A DNA stretch of 64,000 bases, from positions 17,719,345 through 17,783,344 of the forward strand of contig NC_135381.1 in assembly GCF_049243985.1 (NCBI RefSeq). The letters run 5' to 3'. This stretch comes from Paroedura picta (Eukaryota; Chordata; Lepidosauria; Squamata; Gekkonidae). A program made the position numbers and the translations under genes. This document shows, piece by piece, positions 25,801 to 40,800 of the stretch (its first letter is position 1; every line of letters begins with the position of its first letter). Below the pieces are notes generated by a model. It did no database searches, was not told the origin of the DNA, and saw nothing but the letters and a program-made list of their open reading frames with translations.

Positions 25801-28800
25801 GGCAACTATTGAGTTGAATGAAATTAAACTACAATTTCCAGCTGTGACAGATCTTTAAACCAGAAAGCAGCTGCCAGCATATCAGGTCACCAAGACAGGT
25901 AAACTTGCAGAACTGCTTGGCTTTGTGGGTAAACCTGAATACCTGGATGAGGTTGTTAGACAGCCGAATGAGGCTTGGTGTTGCAGAAGTGTCCTTTAGG
26001 CAGCTGCTGTCTGCAGACAGGGCACTATCAATCCCCACGAGCAGTTGTGTCACAGTAGCCACCCACTCTTCCTTTGCAGATGCTGATGTCATGTTAATCA
26101 TCTGCTGGAAAGCCTCATTCAAAGCGACTTCTGAACATTCAAAGCACTGCCTATAGTCCTTCAGTTTGAGTAGGGAATCCTAGGACACATTAAGAAAAAA
26201 ATAATGAGATTGTTGCACATTCCTTTGAGGACAAAACAAGCCAATCCATACATACTAGTATCTGTACATAACATCTCCATTGCACAAAGCTTTCAGGAAT
26301 TCTGTAAATTGGAAGGCAAAGAGCAGCATGCAGAACAGTGGCAGGAGATTTGCACGCAATGGGAAACTCCATTTTGGACTGCAGTTAAGACTCAACAAGT
26401 GATGCTTTAATGGCTGGGCAGAAACAGGCTATTTTAACAGAAACCACTAAACATCTGTGCCAGCTATTCCTCCAGACTTGCAGGATGTCACCAACATAAA
26501 CACAGCGTCATCAGAACACCCATCTCTCCCCTTTGAACACTCACTCTGTCCCTCTATCAAAGCTATTTCTGAATGCCTCAGTCATGTGACCATATTGCAC
26601 CACAGGAATGCCTTCCATAGAAGCCATCCAAACCCATTGCCTTGAAAGACATTACAGAAATCTAATGGGAAGGTTAACGAATATGCTTATTATCAAGGTA
26701 GCAAATGCTTCCTGGTTCAGGGATCCCCTCTGTTTTCAGCTACGTAAACTAGCAAAGGGTCTGGCTCTGCTTGTTCAACTTTAGATTGCCCAACCTCACA
26801 ACAATCTGCCAATAGTTATTAAATCAGGAGGAGGAAAACCTGCAGCAGGAGCAGTTGAGCTGGCCTTTCTGGGATGGAGATCACAAATTCCAAATGCTTC
26901 GTCCGGCCATATCCGCTGAAGCATAATGTTGGGCGAAGGAGTTGCACCACTGCTGCATAATCCCCTGCCTCATACAAGCGCTGGATCTCCTCCAGAGATT
27001 GACATCTCTCCAGAGATTTCAGCTTTTTGTCAATCTGCAAGAGATACGGAGTGTACTGTAAGCAACAATTCCTCTCTCTGTGCAAAATAATTACAAACAA
27101 AACTGGCTACAGGACTGAGAAACAATGCTGAACAGAGCAGCTTAACACAAGATGCAGGAAAACTGCAAAGAAAGTGCATGCAATGCTTGTGTGGGGATGT
27201 GTTTGACCAAGTATTATAAAAGATTTTCTACTTCTGATTCTTCCTGCCCATTCCCTGCCATGGTGCCCTTTTTGGTTTTTCACTCTCTTCTGCTTATACC
27301 GCAGAAATTATCAGGAAAATAAATCAAGCACCCCTTGAAAAAACACACCTCAAACTTCAAATATGTAACACTTTTGTAACAAGATTTTGTTTAAAACATT
27401 AAAAAATAATCAGCAACTGAGCACCGATAGTTTTCAGAGAGTGAATGGCATTATTTTCTGGTAGACAGCTATATACCACCTCGCACGCTCAACTGGAGAA
27501 TTCCTGGAGAGGCTGAAGTAAGCAGTGGTCCGGCCTCTGATGATGAAACCATCCCTGGATCCAGCCTCATGGGCAGAGCTTTCAGACGGCTGCCTTACCA
27601 CTCTGCGCCACAAGAGGCTCTTAGATCCGGCTTAAGGTTCTGGTAATTACCCCACTCATGGCCCCCAAAGAGCACTATACTCCATCACTGCCAACAAACT
27701 GGTGATTCCTGGCCCCAAGAAGGCTCGTTGACAAACTACTACAGCTAGGGCTTTCTCAGTCTTGGCCCCATCTGGTGGAATAAGCTCCCAGGCAACATCA
27801 GGGCTCTGCCGGAGCTACAATTCTTCAGGGCCTAAAAAAAGGAGCTCTTCCATCAGGCTTTCGGTCAAGACAAGTAAACAAGCCACCAACCATTAACCAG
27901 AAGCCTCCCATCAAACTGCATCAACAGAAAAATGAAACCACAATGCAGAAAAACTGAATAGTTGATTGTTGTGTACATTGTTAAATTATAAACTTTTCAA
28001 TACCAGTTCACTGTTAAATATGTATATTTGAGTCAAGATGTTTACTGTACTGTATTGCCTTATGAAAGTTACAATGTAAACTGCCTTTAGCCGAAAGAGA
28101 GGGCAGTGAATGAATGCATTTATGAATGAATGAATGGATGGATGAATGAATGATGCTAAATTGTACAACGTATTTCTAGTAACAATGGCCTTTTATGCTT
28201 AGAGTAGTATCTTATGGAACTAATGTGGAACCACTGTTTGTCATACGATCTTCAATGGAACAGGTACTACTTAGAAGCCTGGTGGCCAAGTAGGCACCTG
28301 ACCCAGGGCAGATGAATGATCAGTACAGAAACTATTATCAGTGCCCATTTATGTACAGAGAAACGCAGCAGTGGCAACTGCCAAATCTAACTAAATGTAC
28401 TGCAAATGAACATCATATTGAGTGCTAAATGGGCTGTAATGATTAAGAATGTCAGACTAGGATCTGGGGGACCCAGGTTCAAATCCCTACTCTGCCACAG
28501 ACACATGCTTACCATCTTCATGGAATTCAAAAGGAAGCCTATAAGGCAAATCTAGCTAACAGCAAAACCATCAGCCAACTGATTTACCTCTTCCAAAGAA
28601 ACCACAGAATCAACATGGAGATTTGGCAATCTGATCACAACGTTCTGTTCATTGTTGGCTTTAGCTTCAACTGCAGCAGAGCTCTGGAGCATTTCAGTGC
28701 AGACATCATAGTTCTCCAAGGCTTGCTCCATATCACCCTGGAGAAGCAACCAGGAAGACTTCAACTGTTGGACCACCTTCTATAAATATCACACTCTAAA

Positions 28801-31800
28801 TTGTTTTTAGCAACCATTTTTTCATTCTTTATTAATCACCATGATTTTCCATAGGGATGTACTGGGATCAAAATGCACACTAAACTAAATAAAAAGCCAG
28901 GGCCCAATGCCTAATACTTGGCTACAATTAGTACAGAAATGGCTCAAAACAGTTAAAAGTGCAACACCACAGTTTCTCCTTTCAATCACTTCCTTGTGAG
29001 GATTTTAAAGTGACAGAAAAGGTAAAATAACTAGGTCAAATAACAAACCTGAAGGGCCAGAAGTCGCGCTTTCAGCCAGTACACCCGAACCACAAACTCC
29101 AGCCAACCCTCCTCAAAGAGGTCTCGCTGGGAAGATGCAAACGAAAGCTGTAGCAGATCGCCCAAGAAATGGGTGCCAGGGAAATCGAGGCCAAATTTGC
29201 CATTTCCAGAACCTGCAGTAGAGTCATTCCAGGGAAACAAACATTTTTTTTTCTTTTTACATCTCAACACAACATCTTATAAATTCTACAAAAAAAGAAC
29301 ACTCATCCACTATGTGCTTAACTGTAAGCATCAAGGACTTATGTCCAAAAGAGCATATACTAAAGTTATTTATTCATTAAATTTTTATTTTATCTATTAC
29401 ACTGTTACATTTGTGGCTCAGGGAAGTTTAGTGAAAAGAAACTGTGTTTTCAATGGAGAACCAAAAGCATGGATGAGGGAATGCTCAGAACACCCAAAGC
29501 TGCCTTTTGTGGTTCCAGATGTTGCATAATGTAGCTTCTTGGAACACTTAACTGAATTCCAGCTCTTACCTGTTGAGCTCTTCCCTTTGGTAAGCAACCA
29601 TTGATCAAGCTGCAGCTCCATGCAGCATAGACTCATCAGCATCATATCCTAGAGAGGGAAGACAAAGCAGGCGAGGAAAAGGGAAATGTCAGGATCTCAG
29701 TGGGAAGTTAACTCTAACTGCTGATTTGTTCTTCTACCTATAGAAAGGCTTCCTCCCTTCCTTTGTGAAGCTACATCTACTAAGAAGTTTGTTAATATAA
29801 AAAATCATGAGGATGGATGTATTATTTAGCCCCAGAGTCCCTCATCTGAAAAGTATGAGTGCTCCATTTATTTATGGAGTCTTGATTAATTTTTTTTTGC
29901 AGCGATGAGGATCATTGTTTAGGTTTGATACGAGAAGCCCTGATTTGTAAGTAGGGATTTGCACTGTACATATGAGCAACCATACTGCATTTGTTAACTT
30001 GGTCTGAATGACTGTAATAAAGTTTGACTGACACGCTGCATTTGATATCATCCCCCAACCCCTCCTTTGTTTTTTGCACAGGGATCTATGTCCACAGTGA
30101 TGTGAACACCTTTGCAATTAATCTACCTATGCCTTGCCAGAGGAGTGAGCGGGAGGCATAATCTGCCCAAGGATTTCTTCCTCCACAGATGGAGAACAAG
30201 AACTACTATTTCAAAAGTGAGGAACTTCAGCAAAGGCATAAGAAGGGTTCTATGTGAGATGGAATCAGAATCAAGATTCCCTGGTCCAACACGCCATCCA
30301 TCAGATCCTACGGCAGCAATGTTGCACTAAGCTGTGCACTAAGCTGTAAATAGTACAGAAGTTAAAGACTCCAAGAGGCATGCTCTGAAGGCTCAAAAGC
30401 CTGGGCTGGAGGGGTCAGGCCTCAATCTAGCATAGGTGAAAGAAGACCTGAGCAACACATTTTTCAGAGACAGTAGCAGGGTGATAATGGAATTAAATCA
30501 ACCTTTAACATTTTCTTACTCGGATATGTTGGTTGCTACAATCCCTTAGCAGCGGATTGGGTAAGCTACTGCTATGCTTTCTCCAGTTGTTATAGATATT
30601 CAAGACAACTTCAGATAACCCAGGAGGCCACTTCACTAGAAACTTAAGGCTGATCGCTTTTAGATATCTCATCATCAGTTCAAGGATGCCTCCGTTGGTC
30701 AAGTTAGCCAAGAGGAATTTATGAACATCCTGTTTCTCTGGAAGAAAAACAAAAATCAGTGCATATTGCCCCAATCCTTCTATTGTGTAACCTCCTCCCA
30801 CTGCGTTATCTCCCTTGGCCCCACAGAATTGGGAACCCAACCCATTGCGGGGGCCCCCTTGTTCAACACACCCACCAACCATACCTCACTCCCTTTCCTC
30901 CTATGCCTGGAGTATCTAACTAGCCTAAGATCTATTTTATAACCCACCCTACATCCTAATCTAATCAGAATCTAAAAATTGATAATAATGTGGCCCGTTC
31001 CTATCCTCCTGGCTTTCTGCACACTACACAACACTGCCCACATACTCAGGTTGCACTAACTAAAAACTATGAATGTAAGCAGGATCAATGGAGCATACAC
31101 TTTGATACAACTCACTCAATCCCATGACTATATTACAAAATCCCTGGGTATATTAAAGTATAGATTCCCTCTATAATCAAGAAAAGAGCCTCTTGTGGCG
31201 CAGAGTGGTAAGGCAACGACATGCTGTCTGAAGCTGAGGTTGGGAGTTCAATCCCAGCAGCCGGCTCAAGGTTGACTCAGCCTTCCATCCTTCCGAGGTC
31301 AGTAAAATGAGTACCCAGCTTGCTGGGGGGTAAACGGTAATGATTGGGGAAGGAACTGGCAAGCCACCCCGTATTGAGTCTGCCATGAAAACGCTAGAGG
31401 GCGTCACCCCAAGGGTCAGACATGACACGGTGCTTGCACAGGGGATACCTTTACCCTTTATAATCAAGAAAGAAAGTGAATTGGTCAAATTAATGTTTAA
31501 TTAACATTTAACGAAATTAATGAGAAAGTTGCTCCAATTGCACACAGAAGTACTCACCAGATTCCATGCATGAGGTGAAATCAAACGACGTTCTATTAGA
31601 ACCAACAGGCAGGAAGCTCTCTTCTTTGGCCTCACACTGGACCTCATAGTTACTGAAAGCACCATCCTCTTCTTCTGGATCAAGCTTCCTTAAGCTAAAA
31701 TGAGAAGCACAGCCCTAGTGATGCAGCCATCTGAATCTATTGATCCATGGCAACCCAATTTGCAAAACAAAAAACACACCTACAAAAACTGTAGTAAATG

Positions 31801-34800
31801 TATTTTAATGTAATGCCATTCAGCAAGGTATTGCTGACTTATGTTACTAGATTATTTTTAAGAATAATCATGGCCAGGCAACCAAATCCAAGACAGTACA
31901 GGATTCCATGCATTACTTTTAAGCTCATGGAAAAAGCACTGAGAAGCAGGACAACAGCTAAACATTAAGAAACAGGCTGCCGTACCGTGAAGGAAGGAAC
32001 TTCACCAGCAATTCCTGAAAGTCAACTTTCTCCTCCTTTTTACACTTGGTATTCCTCACTCTAGCAGACCGCCTTTTTGCTGTCTCACCACTATCTTCAG
32101 TGATTCTTTTACGCTTCACTCCTTTCTTTGATTTGTCACCTGTAGAGGATTCACCTAAGAGATAGAAAACTTCCAAAGGTCAATTTATGACCGAATTAGA
32201 GATATTACTTTATCAGGATAATTTTTTGTAGTGCTTGCATTTTGTCTACAGGAACATTCTCTACCTTCTTAGCTATACTTTTGGTAGCATCTTCACTATA
32301 GGCTGATGTCTGGAGCCAGGTGTGCCCAAACTCTCAGCCAGGTACAAGGCTAGCCAGACTCCACTACTTCTGCAACTGCCGCTTAGCACTAAAGCTGAAG
32401 GAAAGTAGAGCTTTCTCTTTAAAAGTTGAATTATTTAAGCAAAAAAACAGTTTCTCTAAATGTCTGGGAGCAACAAGCAGCACTGATCAATATTCCCTGA
32501 TATAATGATCAACAGCTGGAAACCAATTCACAGCTGTACCTTCCAGCAAAGCAGTGGAGTATAACTCAAATGTAAGTATTTTAGAGCAAACAAAGGCAGT
32601 GGAGACACAAGTATTAAAAGTACTCTTCAGCAATGAGCAAGAAATTACTATGATGACATTCTCACCTGCAGAGCTTGCCGATTCTAGAATATTTGAACTA
32701 GGAAAGGTAGGTGTCACTGGTGTGTATGTTAGCAGTGGCTCCGTCACAGACATTACAGGGTTAGTGCTCACTGGGTTGGGCTGGATGACACTAACAGGAG
32801 CCGAAGTTGTAGGGACAGTCAAGTGCTGTTCCAGATCTTGATACTCCAAGAGGTCAATTCTCTTGCCCAGACTGGGCTGAGGTGGTTCACAAGTTGTCAT
32901 GTGTTGATACATTGCCAACAAACTTTCTCCAAGACATTTCCACCTGTAAGAAAGTACATGAGCATTGCAAGCTCAGCTTGGGAGAACTTTGTAGACACAC
33001 TTTGTGCTTCTTGGAAGAAAGACAACATAAAAGTACACTGACAGGCAGATGGACAGCACACTCTGCTCCCCACTGTCAAAACCTTAAAGCATCACATGCA
33101 AAAATAAGGGTGAAACAGTTGTATTGTTATCATGTAAATGAGCTATCGTTATATTTCATACACGGTGCAAACCAGGCTAATATTTGGTTTATTCAGAAAA
33201 TATTTTGGTCTTCCAAACCCAAAAGACATTATAGTTTTGGAGTAAACACCTCAGGCCTTTTGCTGTCCATTTACTCAGCCAAACCACAAAAGTGAGAGAA
33301 ATATTTCTGAAACCAGAACTTCCAGTGTACTTCAAACACAGACAATGTTCTACTTTAAAAATATTAATATATTGTCTTTTCTGCAATGCTTCAAAAATAG
33401 CTTACAAAATTTCCAGCATATCAGTATAAAATAACAATGGCCATAAAAATCACCACACTCAACACTTCTCATAACAATAACATTTATATGCGGCTAAAAC
33501 CAAGAGATTAAAGTAAGTCATAATGATGTAAGGCTGTTACACAACTACATCTTCTAGAAAAGTGTTATTAATTATTTACTTTGATGTGCTCAGTATAGCA
33601 TCAGGCCCTGGGAGCCAAGTTCAAGGAAACAGAGCCTGGGACAGAACTACAGTGCCCAATCAAAGTGTTTCATTTCAAAACAGGCCACTGAATAGAATTA
33701 ATTCTCACCAACTCCAGGAACTTGTTGTGTACAGTTGTGAGGTAAAGGACACAAAGCTGATCCATAGTGTAGTAACACAACAAGAATGTGGATATTACCA
33801 AAATTCAGACCACATTCTGAACTGCCAAACTAGGAGAAGGTGCTCTATACATACGTGAAAACAGAAATTGGTTGGATAAGCTTCAGATCTGGCTCAATCT
33901 TCCGTGCCATCAAAGCCTGCCTTTTTCTTCGCAGCTCTAGTGCCTCCTCAATTATTATTCTGGCTTCAGATGGGCTCACATTTACATCATGGATCGACAT
34001 GTCACTAAAAATGAAGGGAAAACCAGATGCTTAGTTAATCAAGACAATTAAATTCTCCTAAAGTATTATGTTGGTAGTAGTAGCAACTCTGGATGCACTA
34101 TATTGAATAGAGCAATTCTGCACTTCAAATACAGGAAGCAGCATTAAGGAATAAGCAAAGCATTCTTTCAGGGAAGATACTGTCTCTTTTCCATCAACAA
34201 TACCAGCTCTGGACAATTTTCACAAGTCTAAAGACCAGGATGCATACATGCCTGTTTTCAATGTTTAAAGTGATTTTTAAAAGATAGGCACAGTGACCTG
34301 ATCCACTGTTCTATTCTGCTTGTCTTTCTTAATGCAAAAAAAAACCTGAACCAGATGACATTCAATTTCCTCTGGTCCTATAATAAAGATTTTTATTTAT
34401 CATACTGATACATGAATTTGCAATATAAAACAGAACAACAAACATATTACACTTGAAGATAAGTCTCAACAAATACCCTTGTTTCTGTTTTGCTCTTTGG
34501 AGGTACACCTTTGCCTCCAAACACAATAGCAAATAACCACACAGCTAGCTGCACTGACCAACAGGAACTGGACTCTTCATTCACATTATCTAAATCAAGA
34601 TACTTCAGAATAAAAGGATGGATGCAAAGACACTGGAGGAAATTCACCCTTTAAGGAACATTCTTAGCGAGTCCTTCCTGAGGCACGGCTGCTCCTCGAA
34701 AATCTTCTCCTTAATAACAAGTCCTTTGCTGTATTGGCAGTCTCTTTCCAGTGCTTTGCAGATAAAATACAAGCATGCTAGGGAATAGAAACAGAAGTAA

Positions 34801-37800
34801 GGAGCCTAGTTCATTCATTCTATACTCTTTTCTCCTAGTTCTTCATATACTCAACACCATAGAATCAGCATGATAAATAAGAGCACTAACTGAACAGAAT
34901 AAAGACTTTAAGGTGATATTTTTTTGTATTATAATGAAAATTACCAATGCACTTAGAATAAAAAAGTACAATAAGGCATAGATGGGGGGGATAAACATTA
35001 AGCATTTCTAAGGATTTAATGGCTGTATTTTCTCCAAGATGAGGTACTGTATTCGAATATGGCAAAAATAAACCCATCTCAGAACAACTGATAGACAAAC
35101 TTGCCTACTTGGCAGTTGGTTTGTAGGTTAATAGTGCTGGCTATTTTCCTAGTATTTCCTTTCTGAATATATTTCCTACATTTGCTTCCCTCTTTGGGAG
35201 GTGAAAGTGACTATTTATTTAAACTTTCCGGGAGGCCATATGATTGAAATCCAGTTAAATTGAAACACTGGACTTACGGTGAAGGTTTCTTCTTCTCAAG
35301 GTTCCTTCCCTCAAGAGAGAACAACACTTCCTGTCCCTCTATTTTAAAGAACATTCAGTTTTATAAATTCAATTCTTGAGTGCCAATACCCAAATAAGGA
35401 TTCTGAATAAGTCAGTGCATTGCTTGCAGGGGTAGTCAACCTGTGGTCCTCCAGATGTCCATGGACTACAATTCCCATGAGCCCCTGCCAGCGTTTGCTC
35501 ATGGGAATTGTAGTCCATGGACAACTGGAGAACCACATGTTGACCACCCCTGGCTTAGAGTATTTCAACATTTTGTGATCCAGTAAAGCTACTATACTGG
35601 CCTTGTCCATTATTTAAAATATATACGAAAACCTGCAAGTAAAGAGCAAGCTAGGAAAAAATGGGTGTGGGTTCTCACAGAGGAAATGACAAAAATGCCC
35701 AATTCACATGGCCCTCCATTCCTGAGCACTCCACACCAAGACATAGTCCTCCAAAATGCCAAAACCTATTCTGAAAAAAGTTAATTTCCTGGATTACCTG
35801 AAAGATACCCAAAAATTGATGCAGATTTCAAATTTCATCCAGATTGTGTCCTTGGAGAGTACTCCTATCTCAGATGTCCTAAATCTATAATTACAATTTC
35901 ATGATATATCTAATTTTAAGGAAATTATTAGCAATGACTTAAGCTTTACTGCAATAATAACATTATCATTTACAAAAAAATCATACAGGAGGAGTTAACT
36001 TACTTGTGTAGTCACTGAGTGTGTAGAGGATAGTGATAAGGTTATCTAAACAAGGCCAATGATCTGGGTTACAAATAAGACCTTCTTCAAAAGCATGTCG
36101 TGCCAGAGGAAGGCGCATAAGCCTGAGAGCCACACTACCAATTTTGTACCATAGGTTGACATCAGTGGAGTCCAACATTACAGCCTGAAAAACACAAAAT
36201 GTCAATCATGAATACAAAGATTATACTTCAGTAGATAATAACCAACTCAGAGACTGGGTATTTATCTCAGATGCCTTGATTGCTAGATCATTAATCCTGC
36301 AATCTAAAAGTTCACCCTGGTACAAACAATTCAAAACAAATAACTTGAGATCTTCCTATTTAGTCTATCTTTCAACTCATAGTCTCAGAGTAGGTTTTAA
36401 CTTCATGTGATTTCAGATGCCCATGGAGAGCCAATTTGGTGTAGTGGTTAAGAGTGCGGACTTCTAATCTGGCATGCCGGGTTTGATTCTGCACTCTCCC
36501 ACATACAGCCAGCTGGGTGACCTTGGGCTCACCACAGCACTGATAAAACTGTTCTGACTGAGCAGTGATATCAGGGCTCTCTCAGCCTCACCCACCTCAC
36601 AGGGTGTCTTGTTGTGGGGAGAGGTAAGGGAACTGTAAGCTGCTTTGAGCCCCCTTCGGGTAGAGAAAAGCGGCATATAAGAACCAACTCTTCTTCTTCT
36701 GTAGTTAGTTTTTCCCCTTTTTTGGTTGCATTTATGTACTTTTGCTGACAAACTCACATATCTGGAATGAAAAACCCAAAAGCAGCAACAGCAGCAGACA
36801 TTTTGTCCCTCTTTTGAAAGATGGCTGTGTAATTACTCTGCTGTTGTATTAGCCACATACAGGGAAGCACCAGTCCTAGTATATATGTTAGAACATAAAC
36901 AGTGCACCTCCAAGTAAAACTCCATAGCTGTTTCCAAGTCATCTCGTTGCACTGACAGCTGTGCCAAGTTTTTGTAAGTAGAATATTTGAGCATCAAGCC
37001 AGGATGCTTCAATCCTTCTCTCTCATCACCAGAGGGGAGTGCCTGAAAATTGAAAACAAGGGAAAAGGATATTAATCATTAACAATAACAACTCATCTGA
37101 CTTTGACAAACATAACATCAAGTCATTCAAGGCCACCTAAACCAGACTTTGGAAAGCAAAACAGGCATACCATCTCAGTGAACCACAAAAGGTTCACAAA
37201 TCCACCACCACAAATATCAACTTGAAGGGAACGTGGGATGCCTTCCTATGGTTGTTAAAATTATTCTAGCACAAGCTTCTAAAGTAGAGTTCTCTTCTTC
37301 GGATGCATTGAGTGAATCCTCACTATGGAGATACTATGAAAAGATTAGCCATTAGCATGGCCATTAGAAGCTGGGTGGGGATCTGAAAGTTCAGTGAGAG
37401 ACATCTGAAGGTCAGCTCCACCAGAAAACTGAAGTACTTTGAACCAAACATCTCCTGATGAGGCAAGGGACATCCATTCCAGGTTCAGATGCTGTGAAAA
37501 AGAAAAGGTTACATAAACAAGCTCTACCCCGAAGGACCAGACTGAGGGCCACACAATCCACAAGATGTTACAAATAGTGAAATGGCAATGCATCATTCAC
37601 CCAACAGGATCCTGACCTCTCGTAGAAGGCGGGTCTCAAGTAACTCATGGTAAGCTCTGGTAGATTCTTCAAACAGGTCATGCTTCTGAAGGTCCAAAGC
37701 TTTATGATATAAAGCAAATGCTTCTGCTTCCTATAGATCAAGAGCAGCACCATTAATTATTCTGATAATTTCTACTCCATCTTTCTGCAAATACACAGAG

Positions 37801-40800
37801 AAAGTGACTCACAAATGAAAAGATAAAATGAAATATACACATGAAACCAATACAAGATGGAACCCTGCAAACCAAAGACCATGGGTCAGAGAAAAATCCT
37901 TCATCACCACCATCTGAAACGTCCTTCTGGGAGAACCACAGTTGCTGTAAAACTTTACCTTCAGTGACCATCCCCACCAAGGCAGCCCAAAAGAATTCCA
38001 TCAAAAGCAGGAGAAAACAGGCATCTACTTCCCATTAAGTAGCTCAATCAGAAACAATTAAGCCAATTTCAGTGTCATGTTCGGGTTGGAAGCTAGACAA
38101 AAAGGGGTCTAGATCAGTGGTCCCCAACCTTTTTATCACCGGGGACCGGTCAACGCTTGACAATTTTACTGAGGCCTGCGGGGGAGGGGGTAATCTTTTG
38201 CTGAGGGACATCGCTGCGGCCGGAGCCCCTGCTCCACTTGCTTTCCTGCTGGCACCCCTGACTTCCTGCCGCCCACTGGGGGGGCGCTGCCAGCAGCAGC
38301 TGTGCGGTGCCACGCCGAGGGGGAGCCCCAGCCACGGCGGCTGCTAGAGAACACCAAAGGTGAGCCAGTGGCAGAGTGGCAGGGCAGCCCCCGAGGCAGC
38401 AGCTGGGGAGAAGGACGAGGAGGAGCCGCAGCCTGACTGACTGATCCATGGACCGGGACTGGTCCCCAGACCCGGGGTTGGTGACCACTGATCTAGATGA
38501 TCAGTCTCAAACAGAAATACCTGGAGTTGAAAAGCCATCACTTTTAAAAGTTTGTCTTAAATATGTCATTTGATACGGACTGGAACTTATACAAACGCAA
38601 CACCTAATCTAATGCTACAGATAACAAACTTATTATGAAGGGGGTGTCAATATTCTCCAACCACTAGGACAACCCACTTCTAAGACTTTATTAGCCATGA
38701 AGGACATGGATCCAGGAGACAAGTCCTTAAGTATTCGGTTCATATTCTGAAGCTGCACTAACTGAAAGGTATTGATAGAAACCTTTGAAAAGCCTCAGTG
38801 AAGCCTCCTACACCACAGTAACATTTTAAAATTTCTGTGACTGATGTGGAGTTTGTCTGATTGGATAAGACGGATTTTATCCACAAAGTGTTCACAAAAT
38901 TGGATGTAGCACGCTACCAAGACGCCCACTATTTTCTCCTGGAAACACAGATGGGCTCAGAACTGTACTGCTGGAGGATGCTGTGAGAACTCAAAAGGAC
39001 AGAAAAGTCCATTTTCCTTCTTACCCTGACTACCACAGAACAGTCGTTATGGTGAGCTTTATCTTTAGTATATCTCTGCCATCACTCTAGCCATCATTCT
39101 AGTCACTTCATTTCCCTCTCAGTTATTTCATAGAATCATAGAATAATGGAGTTGGAAGGGACCTCATGGGTCATCTAGTCCAACACCCTGCACTATGCAG
39201 GACATTCATATTTATTATTTATATTTCAATATCTATATTGCCACTCCAGAATTGGTTCATGGCAGTTCACAAGAGAATTTCCCCACAAAATGGACAAAAA
39301 AACTAGACCTCTTCTAGAACTGCAACTGTGTATTGGTGCCCCCCTGATTCTAGAGATCCAACTCCTTGACACAAGAGCCAACCAAGAAAATCCACTGAGC
39401 GGTTAAATATTCTACAATCTGTCCACAACAGAATTAAATAAAACTTCTCTAGATCACTAATCTCACACCCTGCACAGAACACCAAATCACAAATAACTCC
39501 TGCTACATATTTAGGGCTTGGGGTAATCACATCATGGCAGCCACTTAAAACTCTTACAGACAGCATAGCATCAGAATTGATACTGAAGTGCCCCGAATCA
39601 AACCAATAGACAGCAGCTATTATATATCAATCAACTGTCCCTAGACTGTTATTAAATTAAGGTAGGCTTTCTCAACCAGGGTTTCATGATGACCCTAGAA
39701 GGGTTTACCAACAAAGAGTGGTTGTTAACTAATTGTAAATACATTTTTGAAAGTTGTTATACATTTATAGGGTGATATGATATGATATATGGCTATATCA
39801 ACCCCTCCAATAGCTAATAATGGGCCTGGAGGGGGTGGGAAGGGGAGGGGACCCAGGTGGGCATGTACACCGCTATGCTTCCCAACCATGTTCTGCACAA
39901 TCACACCACTTCTGGGGTTTCTCAAAGCCTGAATAATGTTTCAGGAGTTTCTCATCAGTAAAAAAAGTTGAGAAAGGCTGGGTTAAGAGAACATAACTAT
40001 AACCCATGGACTAAAGTAAGCAAAATGTATAGTTGTGTTGTATGCAAATCATGGTGACTCCAGGGTTTTCCAAATAAAAGATGAGAAGAGATGGTTTGCT
40101 GTTACCTTCCTTTATATAAACCCAAACTTCCCTGGTGGTCTTCCACCAAAGTACTGACCATGGCAGATTCCACTTAGCTTCCAAGCTCTGAAAAGATCAT
40201 GTTAGCCTGGGCTATTAGGGCTGCTATAGCTCATGCATCACAGAGTCCCAACAAGATTCAAGGTTTAGGCAACCTATGTATATTTCAGGAACTGAAGTTT
40301 ACTCACTTGTGCTTCCTTTGTCTGAGTTTTGTGGCTTTTAAAGGTTCCTTCATGGTCATCTTCAACAGTAGAACTGGCATTCAATGCTGCAATTCTTATC
40401 TGGAGACAAAGAGGGGGCGGGAAACAAACTGCTAAAACTCTTGAAACAAACCTGTTGGACACAGGGCCGTTTTATCCATGTAACACACACTACGGGCAGC
40501 ATGCTTCCAGTGCCCCCACATGGTGCCACCCCTGCCCATGGGCTGTAGCCACTCTCCTCCCCCCTTTTCCTTCTTTAAGGACACTCAGATTGACATCCTT
40601 TCCACTATGGGGGGCCCCTCCACCCCAAGCCTGGCCGCTCTTACTACAACTGTACTTTGCCATGACCCCGGCAATCCTCAAACCACTCCTAGCTGGTCGT
40701 TAGCTCATCCCCGAACTCATCACTCCATCAAAAGTGGGGACACAACGAACCCACTACGATACACTTTGACACCTGTCCAAAGAGAAGCGCCGGGAGGAAA

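Noticed and set aside
37345-37510. Possible extra CABIN1 exon ([17 protein letters not shown]) between exons 3 and 4
   Set aside because: It has an acceptor-like start and open frame in phase, but no good donor, and it has no counterpart in the CABIN1 protein I know.
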